Assembly (NCBI GenBank): GCA_027919835.1
Contig: JANVFP010000051.1
Location: 124,001-188,000, forward strand
DNA: 64,000 nucleotides
Reading direction: 5' to 3'
DNA from: Lentinula raphanica
Lineage: Eukaryota; Basidiomycota; Agaricomycetes; Agaricales; Omphalotaceae
The notes beneath the pieces are model-generated. The model made no database searches. It worked only from the letters and a program-made list of their open reading frames with translations, and was not told where the DNA came from. Both the position numbers and the translations under genes were made by a program. Below are positions 1 through 13,466 of the stretch, piece after piece (positions within the stretch are counted from its first letter, which is position 1; each line of letters starts with the position of its first letter).

Positions 1-465
1 TTCTACCTTTCCACACAATGGCGGCGGTAGATAGATTGAGTGACAATTCGGAGTTCCCTGGTTCAATATTGATTCAGTACGCCTTAGAAGCTAAGATTAT
101 ACGAAACCGACTAGAACGGAGAGTGATTTTTGTCGCTGAGCGTGCGGCTCACCGTTCAGTACGTTCAGTGACCATCCGATTGTTCTAGAATTATCGCATG
201 ATGCATCTTCAGCTACGTTCTGACATGTCTTGCAGGCTTCGTTTCAGAGGTTTAGAGTGGTAGGGTTGATATACATTCCCCGAGGGGTGAATGAAGTCAA
301 GCTAGGATGAAACCAATGTTGATCATGAAGGAACAGTCAGAGTTGGCGCGAAATTTTTAGCGCCTTGACTGAGGTTGAAATTTACAAGTCATGTGACTGC
401 GCCACCATAGTCGGGATCATGATGACGCCACAGTAGCGTTATACAGCTTGCGCTTAGCCTTAACC

Positions 466-1861
466 ATGTCGCGGTCCCATTCTCCAACTCATACCCGAAC
501 TCGCAGTGGTACTCAGCTTTCAGAAGAATATATTCAGGATAGCTTTCACAGCTATTTAAAGTCATCCTTAACTCAAGCAAAGGTCGAAAAATTACTTGAT
601 GCGGACCTTCTGAGCAGCGCTGAAGGAGATCTAATGATTACAGGTGCGTTCTGCGATGCCTTCCGAAACGATGTACTGAAAAGATTGTGAGGCAGGACCC
701 GCTCTGTGTCTCTATTTTGCAGCCTTGCGTAGCACCACTAACCCACCTTCAGTACCTTTACCGCGGCATAATAAGACCTCTGAACCAACGGAACTATCTG
801 CAGAAAACTGTCCTCCTACATTTGTGCCTTTTCTGCGTGTATGGGCGCAGAACGTTCCTTCTATTCAGGCATTAGCACCAGAACACCAGCACGATCTTGC
901 CAGAATCATCTGCGATCTTGAACCGTTGTCTACCACGCTGAATCCGACTATACATGGTATCGCAGCTGACCTGCGAGCAGTTGCGATTGAGATCAGTCAA
1001 CGGCGCTCTTTTCAAGATAGGTACGCTGCTGATTTACAAGCAGCTCTGGACTCGGGCAATGCCTCTAGTAGCTCTAGAGGGAAGAAGGCTTCCTTTGTAC
1101 CGCCGCCTGTGTACGAGGCATCGCCGCCTTCTTCGTTACAATCGTCTCCCAACACACAAGCTCTATCACTTCCCCCACCTTCACCAGTTTCCAGCTCCAG
1201 CTCTCACGATATTCCCCCACAATCACCTTCTCATCTGTCTCCCTTCGCTCCTAGCACCGGAAGCGGCTGGCCTCCGCGAAGTCCATCTCCTACAATACTA
1301 TCTCCCTCATCTCCAGCAATAGAATTCATCCGGGAGACTCTATACGCGGCTCTGGGTGATGTTCTCGAACGGCAACCGTCTCTTCGGAGCTTGCTGAAGC
1401 AAGATCCCCCTCGAGCTTATTTTGCTGCTGTGGCGTATGCTATCCTTGATGTCGCTACGACGTCCGTTACGAATGATGGCTCAATCGTTGGTGTTTTGGG
1501 TACACCTTTGACTCTGGATGATTGTCCACTGCCTCTAAGGCGATTCATGCTTGAATTGGCAGCGATAGGTCGGCATGCGAAAGAAATTCAAGAAGCAGAT
1601 GACGCGAGGGCTATGCGATATGCCGCCGAGGGAAGAGATATTCCGATGTCGAAGATAGAGAGAGTCCAGCAGATTTTGTTGGAAGGTGTTGGTTGTACAA
1701 CCCAACATCGAAGTGAAGAGGGAAGGAGAAGTGTAGAAGGCAGAGCGGTCGCTTTCGCTAATCGTATCAATGGCCTGAGTTTAGCTTTGACACACTTGAA
1801 AGCGTTCAAAGACAGACAAGATCAGGTGTTCAAAGTTCTCTCAGGAATTGGCGAATCATAA
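466..1861 (+). CDS. Unrecognised Ser/Pro-rich protein, 438 aa, two exons
   Basis: Two exons (466..643 and 723..1861) join through a GT-AG intron of 79 nt (gtgcgt...ttgcag) and keep one frame of 439 codons. The start is the first ATG of the frame (MSRSHSPTHT). I see no family motif. Visible parts are a polar N-terminus, a well-folded-looking segment around residues 70-160, a Ser/Pro-rich linker of about residues 165-255 that is probably disordered, and a helical C-terminal half rich in Arg, Ala and Leu. There is no signal peptide or membrane segment. Codon continuity over 1.3 kb and clean splice signals argue that it is a real gene. It lies upstream of a convergent Myb gene. Function unknown. 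Confidence 0.7.
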
Positions 1862-3028
1862 AAATATATCATTATCTCTCTGCTTGTCTCCCTCTTTCTT
1901 GTATTTCTAGTGGTTGAAAATTCCACCGCCGCCGCGGAGGACAATTAGCCCAAAACGGATACTGTACTTCCCAAATGCCTGTATGATCGTTTGGTTGTTG
2001 GTGACAAGTCCTCCCGCCCTATCCGTTCATCCTTACTCCAATACCTACCGGCTTTCATCACAACAGCGCTGTAAATAATGCAAATCATCTCCGGTAATCC
2101 ATTTTGAATTCTGATTTTCCTACAAGCTGAAAGGTTTGGAGATCGATAGGTCGTTGTCGTTGACTGTTAACTTACCATTGGGTTGACGGTCTTCCGTCAC
2201 CGTAACGCACACTCGTAACTCCCTCAGTTGTGAAATTCATTTCCCTAACGGCGTTCGAATTGTTGTGTTTACACTGTCAAAGCAACAAATTCTTCTCCAT
2301 TGTGACTGTGATCTGCTGTGTGAATGGTTTCAGCGACAGACTACTGTGCGCAGTTTGAAACAAGAGGCAAATTAATGTTGAGGTAGGACAGCATTTCCCG
2401 CCGTCTCTTGATTTAACTTCTATCGCAAAGTTGCCAGGCGGATACTTATGAAGAAGAATAGCTGCTAAATGTTGCCAACAATCAACATCCTTCGAGCCTT
2501 TTCTCCTTGATTGTAAGGGAGAAGCGCACGCAATTTGCAAACTTTGATTCCGTGCCCTTCGATATCGTTGTAGATGATGCATGGATATTTGTATTGTATG
2601 TTCATAGCCACTAGCCTCATGAATCGGCTCTCGAAATCAATGTTAATCAAACGCCAATCCTACTTAGTCCATTGATTCCAAACTTCGTTTGAACAACTCC
2701 ACTCTGTCGTTCAATGCTCCAAGCCACATCAGGCGCGGTACTGGAATGATCTGAATGTGATATCGGCATAGTACCGATATTTGGAATACACGCGCAGTCT
2801 CTGACCGGAGACAGAAGAAAAAACGGTCTCAGCACTACTGCACATAAGTTCTATTTGAGGATCACCGTTAAGGTCATTGGTTCTCTATACTCTACATCGC
2901 CGAAATACATACACAGCAATTGCGGTACATACTTGTTTCTAGTTCTACATTTTGGAAGGAGCCACAATGTGCTCCAAGGTGTTAATACATTCACATAGCA
3001 AAACAAGAGCGAAATGAAAGATCGTGTA
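1862..3028. other. Intergenic region between convergent genes
   Basis: I see no credible gene here. It holds the 3' flanks of the unrecognised gene (+) and the Myb gene (-). Open frames on both strands are short, lack splice-supported continuation and show no recognisable protein motif. Confidence 0.5.
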
Positions 3029-4544
3029 TCAGTATTTGCTTGTCCATTGTGCAAGAAATGATTGAGTGTCGGAGCTGTCAGGCTCCCAGAATGGGAGCGA
3101 CGCATATCCGTAGTCGGTGGGGTGGTTATGTGAGGAGTTTCCCGTTGTGTTACCAGCGGTCTCTCCCTCACCCTGGAAAGCTGATGGGTCTACCCGCGCA
3201 GACGACGTATCAGAGATGGGTGATATAGTCAGGGGATTGAGTGAATGGTCTAGGTTCTGACATGAGAGCAATGTGTCAAACGAATCAAGGGGAATGGAGG
3301 AAGAAGAAAGTGAGGACACCGAGCACAAGTCTATTGCACGCTGAATCTCTGAGTATGTTTCATCCATGCTTTCCCAAGGAAAACTTGACGATTGGGACTG
3401 TGGAGATTGCAAGTTATGATAATTTGAAAGACATGTGCCAACACCGTTCAGGATATCGGAGGAAGGAGCCATTGCATTGCAAAGGTCCTCATAAGTGAGA
3501 GCAAGTGTTGCCGATGGGAGAGAATGAGAAGCACAAGATGAGAGTTCTGCAGATGACCAGGGTGCAGGATCAAGCATGAACTCTGGAGAAGTGATCTCGG
3601 GATGTGACGGTTCCGATATCAGGGGGGTGCTCGATTCAAAACTGGGTGGTGTGTTCGGTGGTTCCGAAGTATCAGATGAGACGGAAGATACCGAAGACAT
3701 GCTTGGTGAGTTTGATATGGTCGAAGAGGCGCTTTCCGACTCGAAACGTGGCTTGTATGACTTGCGACGAGGAGCTCTCGTGTTGAAGCGCGTTATACTA
3801 TTGTATCTAAAAACGGTTGAGTGAAGAGTAAGCTCGAAGTTTGATGGATACTGACCGGTTCTTGGCGGCGAGCCCCGTCCTGCCCGGGAAGTAGATCCGC
3901 ACTATTTTCGTCCATAGTTTTCCGTGCTCTTTGACAGCGTTCAACAGTAGCGCATCCTGAATCGATCTCGGTCATAGTTATTGTTAGTACAGGATCAAAA
4001 TACATACTGCTTCAGGTGACCATCGTGTTCGGTCAATCATTGGATTCAAAGTGTCGGTCCAGCGCTTGGCACATTCTTCGCGTTGTAAAATCAACTTTAC
4101 TATTCCTATCCACAAATGAAGAGAGAGCTCACGATCACTGTTCCTAGTCTGCACATACGCGGACACCAAAGACCATCTGCAACAGATCGTGTTATTCTTC
4201 CATCTCATCCAGCAATCAAAATGATGCTACTAACCTGGTTCCGTACTTCTCGATAGCCTGGACGAGCTTTTCATCTTCTTCCGGAGCCCATCCACCCTTG
4301 ACCACATCGGATGCCATTTTGGCAAACCAACGCTTGCGACAATCCTTGTTCGTTCGACTTGGAACGTGTTTGGCAATCGCATGCCATTTCGAAGGATTGA
4401 TCGAGCCTGGCTCTTCTGCACATTAAATCACGATTAGAGTTTTTGAGATCAATGGCGTCGAAGCTTGAGCGTACCCAAGTCAACTGCATCGCGTAAGAGT
4501 TGGTCTTCTTGCTCAGTCCAAGATCGTCTCTCTCTGTACAGCAT
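3029..4544 (-). CDS. Three-repeat Myb-type DNA-binding protein, 413 aa
   Basis: Six exons on the minus strand (4475..4544, 4235..4415, 4133..4176, 4008..4075, 3856..3956, 3029..3806), all with GT-AG introns, sum to 414 codons. The protein carries three consecutive Myb/SANT repeats in the first ~170 residues. Repeat 1 starts RRSWTEQEDQLL and ends DCRKRW. Repeat 2 starts GGWAPEEDEKLVQAI and ends DQCAKRW. Repeat 3 starts TRWSPEADALLLNAV and ends AAKNRYNSI. The spaced tryptophans expected of the three-helix fold are present. The C-terminal ~240 residues are Ser/Thr-rich and probably disordered, as in transcription factors. Inferred role: nuclear sequence-specific DNA binding in the c-Myb-like fungal family; the target is unknown. 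The Met at 4544 opens the frame four residues before the first repeat. Confidence 0.9.
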
Positions 4545-7500
4545 GGTGGGGGCGATCAGAGGGTAGGATTGACAAAAAACTGGGAGATGAAGAGAGGATA
4601 TACGATTTCAGTAACTTGCGTTTTATACTGGGTAGAGAGATTGATTACGTTGCGGCTAAACCTATAGTGACCGGATAGCAAGGACTCAAGGATGTGCGCA
4701 TCCAGTCAAGCAAAATCCGAAAGTACATTGAAGTCAAAGGGGTTAGATTCCATCTTAAAGTTCAGACTCCTTCAGACTCTTACCGTAACCAAAATTAAAA
4801 TCAGATATACCCTCTGGAGATACAGTTAATTGTATAGATGTCCAACGTAACAGGCCGGCAGAAAATGACTATTTTGCGGGTAGATTCCGTTCCTACAATC
4901 AGTCCCTCGACAAAAGGACGGGAACGTGGGGAAATGCTTTTCGGGGTATAATTTGTCACGTTGGAGAATGTCACAAAGCAAAAAAGCATGCCGTTTCAGG
5001 CCGTTTCGCAGGAACAGCATTTTTACTTGCTTCTTCCGACGACAACCATACATCAGAACACAAGGCCCTCAAGAATTTCAGCTGATTCAAGAGTGTTCAA
5101 GGGGATTTCTATGAACTGCTCAATTGAATGTGTATCAAGGAAGATAGACAAGGTGTCGCTCGCTGTTACTCATGTGGAACTGATTCTCGGAAAAGCTTGG
5201 AAAACAAGAGGACCGAACGGTGCGAAGCCTCCCATTATCGGTAGAGACAACGAAAAATGATGAGTTGTGAATAATTGAAAATGAGAGCAGTATATACTTC
5301 AATTTCGAGCGGTACAATATAGACGGGAAGTCAGAGCAGAACGGAATCCGGCCGAGTGTCGACCCATGTAATCCTAGCCCCTTGATAGGCGGAGATGATG
5401 AACGGTTCCACTGTATGGATTTCTTTCTTTTAGCACTATTAGCTGCACTCACCCAGCTCATGGTCAGTGATCATGCACACGTAGAGGAGACGATTATCAA
5501 AAGTGCAAATAGATATGTACTCTTATGGCAGACCACACGCAGATTGACCAAAAACATGCAACTGAGAGCTAACCGATCTCGACATAAACACTCCTCAAGA
5601 CTCACTACGATAGTTCACGAAACGTCTTTGTTCGATTACTATACACGCTCCCAAGTCTAGTTCATCACACAAGAGCAACATATCGAAGATAAGCTCTTCC
5701 CGTCTTTACGACGGAGAATTAACCTCAGAAAAATTCCGGGAGCTGCTAGGTAAAGGGTGCTCACTTTCTTGGGATTGGAGAGTTTTAAGCACGTAACGAG
5801 CTCCGTGATTCAATCGAGGGGATATCTTGTAAGTGTCAAGCTCATCGCCGGCGTATTCGCAAACTTCCGCGCCGCCCATGTATATGCATTAGTGCGACGC
5901 AAATGTGAATGAACCTTGAGCTTGAACTCCGACGTCGAATCGATGATTGAAAGTCACCGTCGCATGTAGAGCTCGAAATCATAATAAGTACACCCGCCAC
6001 AGTACGAAGGCTGTACCCTTGCCTTCGTGGAGTTTCAGTCTTGGCAATCGATTTGAAAGAACGATTTTGGGTCTCATAGCCTCGAGGATATCGACTTGTG
6101 TGTTTTTAACATCATCGATGGTGTGGCAGTAAGCCAAGACCCATTTCAATTTAGTGAGTAATGGAAGATTGACTACTTTATGCTTCTCAGCCACAGTGCG
6201 CAATGCTATCTGTAGGTATCACAAACGAGTTGTTCGCTGTTGTTCGACTTAGAGCTGGCGCATCAAAGATCAAATATTATGATGCGGTTTGTCAGCAATA
6301 GAGTCCGGCAGTACGTCGACATCATACAGGTACATGACTCAAGTTGATCATCGCGACTTTACCTGGATATAATGTCCTGCTAGAAGTTCTTTCTCTCCTT
6401 CATCGCCGTACGGAGTGGATGTAACTCAGTCCGGAGAACACTGTGACAATATACGCATGTTGGATAATTACGAAAATTTTTTTTAAAAAAGGTACATCAG
6501 GTGCGTTTGCTTTTTGACTGGAACCTGGCAGCTCGCATTTACCGTATTTGAAGAGTACAAGGTACATGAAATGACATTGGAGAGTGAGAAACAACTTTCT
6601 CAGAGAAAAGGCCAGGTCGAGGTCTCTGCAAAATTTCATGGACCACCAATTTGAACCAGCCATTTGGTCCATGCTAGGTGCCAATGGTCGTCCACTCTTA
6701 GCCCATTCCCCGCAACTCAAAGTGTTCACGAAGCGCGGTTATTCATCACTTCTCACAAAAGCTCTTACAGAAGCTGAACTTTCAACCTTGGAATAGTGGC
6801 ACCATGTTGGCCACTGATGGAAACGAGTTGCACGTTTTCACCCTTTTCTCGACTAGTTCTAGCATCTCTACCTCTATATACGCCCTAAGGCTACTCTTCC
6901 ACGCGCGATTCTCGGATATCGCTGACCAAGAAGGGCTGGTTACTCTTAACCCACCTCTGCTGAGAAGAACATATCATTGGGTGACCCACAACTCGAATCG
7001 GTCACTTTGTCACTTCCTTGGGTGTCTCATAGTTCTAGCACCGGTTCTTCCCTTTGACCGTCATTCTGCATGCTGGATAATAGTTCCATTGGTTAAGCAA
7101 ACTGATCTCAATGTTCAATGGAAATTAGACAAAAGGAAACGAATGTGTTTTTCTCTATCGATTTATTCTCCCAATGACAGTTTTCCCGGTAAATGTCGCA
7201 AAATCTGTTTATTCACCATTCCAGTACTCATATCAAATCATTTCTAGGGCCCACTGCGTTGGTAACGGGGCTTTGAGATACGGTTTCAGGCGCGATATCA
7301 TCTACATCTGATTTCGGTCACTTGTCTTCGCTAAGAAAGTTTTTGTCCTAAATTTTCCCTACATGACTGCCATTCATGATAAGTCCTGTTTAGTTAATTT
7401 CACAATGCTCTGGCGAAGATTTCTCCGCCGCCATAGGTATGGTTGGCAACTCTCAAAACCATCTCTTGATGATCTTGGCCGCCTTTCTTTCACCAATCTA

Positions 7501-10500
7501 TATCGAGAGAGAATCTACTGTAACCGCTTGATTATCCTGACGAAGATCATGGAAACCTGCACGCGCTTAGCTATCATCACGACGTTTTCAAAAAGTTTTC
7601 CATCTGGGTATTGCAATCACAATCATGCCTTCAAATCATTGAGCCGGAAAGACAATGGTGAGTCCCGTGTCCGAGATTCTGCGAGCCCAAGAGGCCTCGT
7701 GTCAGTAATGCACATCATGTTGCGGATAAAGGACATATCTTGATCAACAACATTCGGGTGATGCAAACACACGAGTCACAGACTCGACGTATGTGATCTT
7801 CATGTCAGTCAATATTGTGCGGGACTGGTTGTTACTGGATGCTAATCTACATGGTGTAATACTGTCCTGACCTTAGGCCTCTCTCCTGGTTTCAAACCCA
7901 CTGTTTCGAGATGTCTTCTACACCTTTACGCTCGAACAGACTCCGCTCTGATACCTCCGCCAACTTGGAAGACTTCCAACTTGACTTCTTGATTGCAGGA
8001 TAGAAGTTCTTCATTCGACCCAGAGTACAATTCCTGGAAATGTAAGTGTGAAGACCGTGCTGACTTGGTTGTACGTGTCTCAAAATTTCAGCACAACATT
8101 ATTTCAGATGCGGAAACTCGCGGGGGCTTTGGTGTAAGGAAAGGTCACCCAGTGACGATGCGTTACGCAGTAGCGAACAATCTTGTAATCAGGTGCAAGT
8201 TAATGCTCAATCATGCTCAGGTCAGAGTCTCAATTGTCAAGCGTTTCTTCATCATTTGAGTTTCCCCTGCTTTTTGCTATCTACAGTGCGTACGCTTAGT
8301 GATAGAGGATACCATATAGGTGATGCCAACCTTCGATTCAACTGTCCAGGATAAAACTGCATATACCACTATGCCACAGAACAGATTGCAAGCGGAATGC
8401 TGGGCATTCTGAAGGTCAATATGCACAGCATAGAAAGAGAGCGAGCCCCTGCTTTTTTCGAGCTCAATCGTGCTAACGCTCAGATCGGAACCTCCTACAG
8501 AGTACGTGTTCGATCAAGACTTATCTTTTGGTTTTGGAAAACGGTGTTTCTCCGCATGATAGAAGGGAACGAACTTTTTCGGTCATCACCATCTAGATCC
8601 TCCTTTCGTATCACACTCGATATATCAATAAGTAGGTCGTTACATGTCTAAACAGTCTTGTCTCATAATCTTGATAGGTGGTCTACGTACACGAGTAATG
8701 TGTGTACGCCCCGGACTTGGCGTTTTGGTTCAAGGGCTCGCCGTGTAATCAAGCCCCGTAGTACCGGTACGCATCCTTCCTAGAATCCTAGCACAATCTC
8801 TTTATTTCATAGCACGATTCCATGCTTTCTGTCTATCGACAATCCAGGCCATATTCATAGGCCCACCAAGTATTGAACGCGGACAGGGTCAATCCTGAAC
8901 CGAAGGTTGTTCATGAATGGATGAATGGATGGGCATTACTGCCATCCTTATGATTTGAGGTCAGAATTAGTCAGAAAACGGTGCATCATCTTGGTCTTAC
9001 CATTGTCTCTCGTGACCCCATACACATATTACTCGTAAATGTTCTCGAAAATCTGAACGTCTACAGACGCTACTCACAATCTAGGCTGAGCTTTGGACTG
9101 TGCTCGGCTGTCCAACTCTCTCGTTGAGAAGTACTTCTATCCTACGAATATTCAACGGCCAGCCAATGATCTCCGATGTCCTTTTGGACTCTTGTTCACA
9201 GTCACAGTCTCTGAGGCAGAAGACATTCAGTCTTGCATTTTATCATGAGATATCGAGTCATGTTCTTACTTGGACGTTGTGCACCATGATTTGCAGCGGG
9301 GTCTATTATCCGAAAGCGTAATTCTACGGTTATGCGACAGCTCGACTACACACTCACTAAGGGGCTGTTCTTGGACCAGATATTTTCTTCAACTGCGCAC
9401 CACATGTTTTTAGGACAAGATATATGTGTAGAATTCCCATGGTCTGTGACGAGCTCCGAGAGACGTTATTCCTGATAATGAGAAATTCCAATCAGATTCC
9501 AATTACTATTGGCAGTAACCATTTTACTGCCAATATCTCTGGGTTTTTGACTGGAAAATACAGACGGTGTCAACCCTTGTCAACCCTTGTCAACCTAGAA
9601 GACATTTTCTCAGAATAAATTGTAGGTCGAAAGTTGAAATACGACCACCGTTTTCAACTCACTTGCTTTTTGCAGGCCGGAATTCTGATTGATTGGTCCG
9701 TGGGTCTGCCTATCCACATCACCAACGATGGTAAACTAAGACCGTTGATTGTGCTAGGACCTAGACGCAAAGTTTGTGTTCGATGTGTTCGCCCCCCAGT
9801 CTCCGAATTGATTAGATGTTGTCTCGTTATTCGCAAGACCATAAGCCTGCGGAGGACCGAATATCCGTTCATACAGTTGAGAAGAATGAATACTACTCAT
9901 GCAATTGTTACCGATCGCACACGGATAACTTTGAGGCTAGGACAAGCCCCTTAACACTCGCCTCCAAATCCCGAAAGGGACTCATGATAAGAGTATTCTC
10001 AAAACTGAGAATCTGCGACCTGTAAAGTCCGCCTATGAATACACCTCTTCATGGAACATGGATGATGCCACGGTTGGACAACGTACCGTGTCTGACCTCC
10101 TTACTTACACGCATTCTGACTGTTGTCCAGGTCAATGACATTTGAGTAAGCTAGAACTATGTACCGAATTGAGGATCAATGAACGCTCTGTCGACAATGC
10201 TGCCATTCGGGTGACCCGCCAAGCGTGTTTGAACAACCGTACTTATGCCCCTCAGTCTGATTGTCGTGCACACTTTGATGTCTCATGAAGTCAGGAGCTG
10301 GAAAAGAGGGCGTACCGCTGCTATAAACCAAGCGTGAGCTCGAGCAGCACAGGAGGGAGCACGTTCAGCAAACGACTGTACCTAGGAGGCACGTTGTGAG
10401 ACGAGTTTTCGCTGGCGCCGGTACGTGCGTCGTGATAGTTGATTATGCATACTCCGATCCCATGGCAGACACAAAAACTCGCTTCTATCGTTGCGCAGCG

Positions 10501-13466
10501 TTGCAAACGGAGCAAAAAAACGGGAGCCCATTGAACATCCACAAATGTAGTCGAGTTGGTGAGCAGCCCCGCTGACAATTTGCCGTTCGTTCCTATCAGG
10601 CAATGGCCACCTGCAGCGACTATCATGATGGAAGTAAGCAGAGTGCGGATTTGCCTAAATGAGCAAACCCGGAATAAAAGCTCACTGTAGATAGTAGCAA
10701 CGGTGATTAATCTGACTTATGTGTATGTTTAACAGCGACGGTGCCGAATTCGTTGAGCGTTTTCCGTACTCTGGTACCGTGTGATTTGTATCCGTTCATT
10801 CCAAGACGCACTGATCACCTATGTAAATACCTGGACGGAGTGAGAATAGAGCGAAACTTAGAAAACTTGAAGAGGTGATCCCAGAGTTTCCCCGTATTGA
10901 GACATGTTTTTGCGGCCGTCATAGAGTTCTCATTCTGATTTGACTCACGCATAAGTAATTCTTGCAAGAGCAAAGCGATGGTAAAGAGTTGCCAACCTAG
11001 ACAAAAGGTATCATGAGCGATTATTTGAGAGTGCATTAGGGTACGATGGCACATGAAGTAGCGCTGTCGAAGGGCATGCCGCATACGACGTAGTTCAATG
11101 AGGTGTCAATGACAGGTCTGATGAGCACGATGGCATTTTGACCGCTTGAACGCTAGGAGTTCGAGATTCTGTTTGAGCTCCAAGTTATTGCGGGAGCGCA
11201 CCGCCATGGCGAGCTGGATTGCCGTTAAGTGTTATATAGAAACGACAATTGAGAATGGTATTCATACACCGACGATGAGGAAGGGGGAGACTCAAATTGA
11301 AAGAGCGAAGGAGATGAACCGTGAGAGGGCTTATATAATAAAATAGGTTAGGGTTAATTAATCCGGTAATCAACTTTTCGTGCCAACCGTTGAACCAACC
11401 ACCTTTCAGATGCTTAGTTGTGCTCATGCTCGAGAACAAGGCAGCGTGTGGCGACTCTATGTAGGAATCAGGTGCGTCCCTTCTACCGTTCATGCTGATC
11501 ATGAGAATCGTCTGAGAAAAAATTGGCAGTATAGGAATGCTCATGCTAGCGCCGGAGCGTTTATGCAATGGACTGACTCTCTTGTTGGAATTCCTATCGC
11601 TTTCTCGTTCACCTCGAAGGACAACATTCTGACGAACGCTTGGATACACGAATGCGATGGTCATCCGAGTGAGATGTTTCCCATCGTCTAATCTTCGCGA
11701 CCAGTATCCTCCTCAAGAAAAGAACGGTCTCACAGCGGTTTTGATTGTTATGGACAGGAAGTACGAGCTTGATTCCCGTCTAGGCCTCTTGGCTTCGTCG
11801 CAATGGATCTACCCAGAAATCATCGAGCGCCATCTGCCATGTTGACCGTTCTCCCGGACTCTACATTCGAAATTCGATTAGGATTGATATCCAAACCGTG
11901 TTGGCGCCCACATGACCATCTAGTCTGGGTAGTTACAATCCCTCAGCATCGCTCCCAATTCTAGGCATAGGTGTCTGGTTTTTCCCGAGCTGTACACATC
12001 TGGACCATCTCCGGACCAGTTTCTCGGTCGCAGCAAACTTTCGCCGATGCTTAGATGATCTTCGGTGTCAGTTTTGTATCCTGTCTACTTGGAAGGATGC
12101 TATCCGTGTCAGACTATTGTCAACGGTATCGTTTACAGTAGTACAGATTGTACAGCGTACGAGTGTGCTATATGAATTGCGCCTCTACCATCTATTCTCT
12201 GTCCATGACTACCGTCCTTCTCGGGCGGTTCGGATTCGAGGATTCAAGCGCTCGATGCTAGCAAGTTCGCTGAACCACTACGACTTTCTACCACCTGGTC
12301 AAGCCAAGGTCCTTTTCCGATTGATTCCTAGATCTCTATCAGTCTCTATCCCCTCCATGTGCAGTGCGCGAAATATCTGAATGCGTGTCCTCCCAAGCCT
12401 ATCCACAATTAACTGCTCTGCATGGTCCATTGATAGAGCGAGGCTCGAAGCCCCTGGTGATACGTTTCAGTCGAAGCGTAACTTGATTTGGTGTATTCTG
12501 ACGCCCGGTGCCCCGTCTGGCATCTGCAACTATCTCCTCCATCGTTTCAGCCGGCTCATCGTACTTCAGTACCATTCGCAAAAACAGCGTACGAGACAAG
12601 AATCTGGAACACGAACTGTTATCGTTATCAGCCACGCAAGGAGATTATTTGTCTTCCTGGACAACTGACGAGCGTTATCGAATTGCGAATTTCGGTGTCT
12701 CCAAAAATTCGGGTACCGTGAACTTCCCTCTTCAACAACATCTTCTGGATATGTTCAACACTGCAGTCGCAGGACTTCTTTTGAACATGTGTACAAGCTA
12801 TTCGACCAAGTTTCGCTGCTGCATAGTCCAGGTCTTATTGCATACTCCACCCAAGGAGGACATTCGAATGTCTATCATCGCTATCGGATACGTCAGGAGA
12901 GACACATGTACTCTAGATACAGCGGAACTATACTCGTTTGAGATGCAAAGAGCGCGCTTGCACTGGTTCAAGTTGGCAAGCAGTAAAGGATCAGGTACAT
13001 TCTGAATGTGTTTCTGTCGTTATCTATTCATCATTTAGAATTAAGTAGCTCATCATAGGTCCTCCCGAAGCATCAGCTTTTTCAGCAGTCTTTTTACGGC
13101 CGAGTATAGGACCGACTTTGGGCAGCTTTGGTCTCGCTGGCTTGGAGAAAAGGGACTCGACGCAGCTTATCTTTCGACGATAAGGCCTCCAAGATCTGCG
13201 GTGACTGTCTGTAGATCACTAGTGTCCCCCACAGCCCTCCACCCGCGTTTTTCAGGTCGCATCAAAACGTATCAAATTGGCATATGGTTTGCTCTGCCTT
13301 CTTATCTTCTCTCTTATTCAATCTTGCGTGGGTTAATTGATTCCCATAGCGGGTTGACAGTACCCAATCCACATATATACGTGCCTATGGGACGACGTAA
13401 CCTCAGCTTCTCTTTCCCTCGCTCCCCCACTTCCCTCTATCTGTCATCCCCTTCATACCTTCGGTG
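4545..13466. other. Gene-poor region of about 8.9 kb
   Basis: I find no gene I can defend in this stretch. Frames on both strands are mostly 60-160 codons, do not join through plausible introns into a longer protein, and show no family motif. A short triplication of the ten-mer caacccttgt lies near 9570-9595. The stretch could be long intergenic sequence, decayed transposon or non-coding transcription units; the sequence alone does not decide. Confidence 0.5.

Noticed and set aside
466..4544. Homeodomain mating-type locus
   Set aside because: The minus-strand gene has three Myb repeats, not a homeodomain, and the plus-strand gene has no homeodomain signature.
9560..9600. Short tandem caacccttgt repeat as regulatory array
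   Set aside because: Only about three copies, with nothing around it to suggest a function.
11185..11664. 159-aa minus-strand open frame as a gene
   Set aside because: No family motif, no plausible exon partners and composition like the surrounding non-coding sequence.
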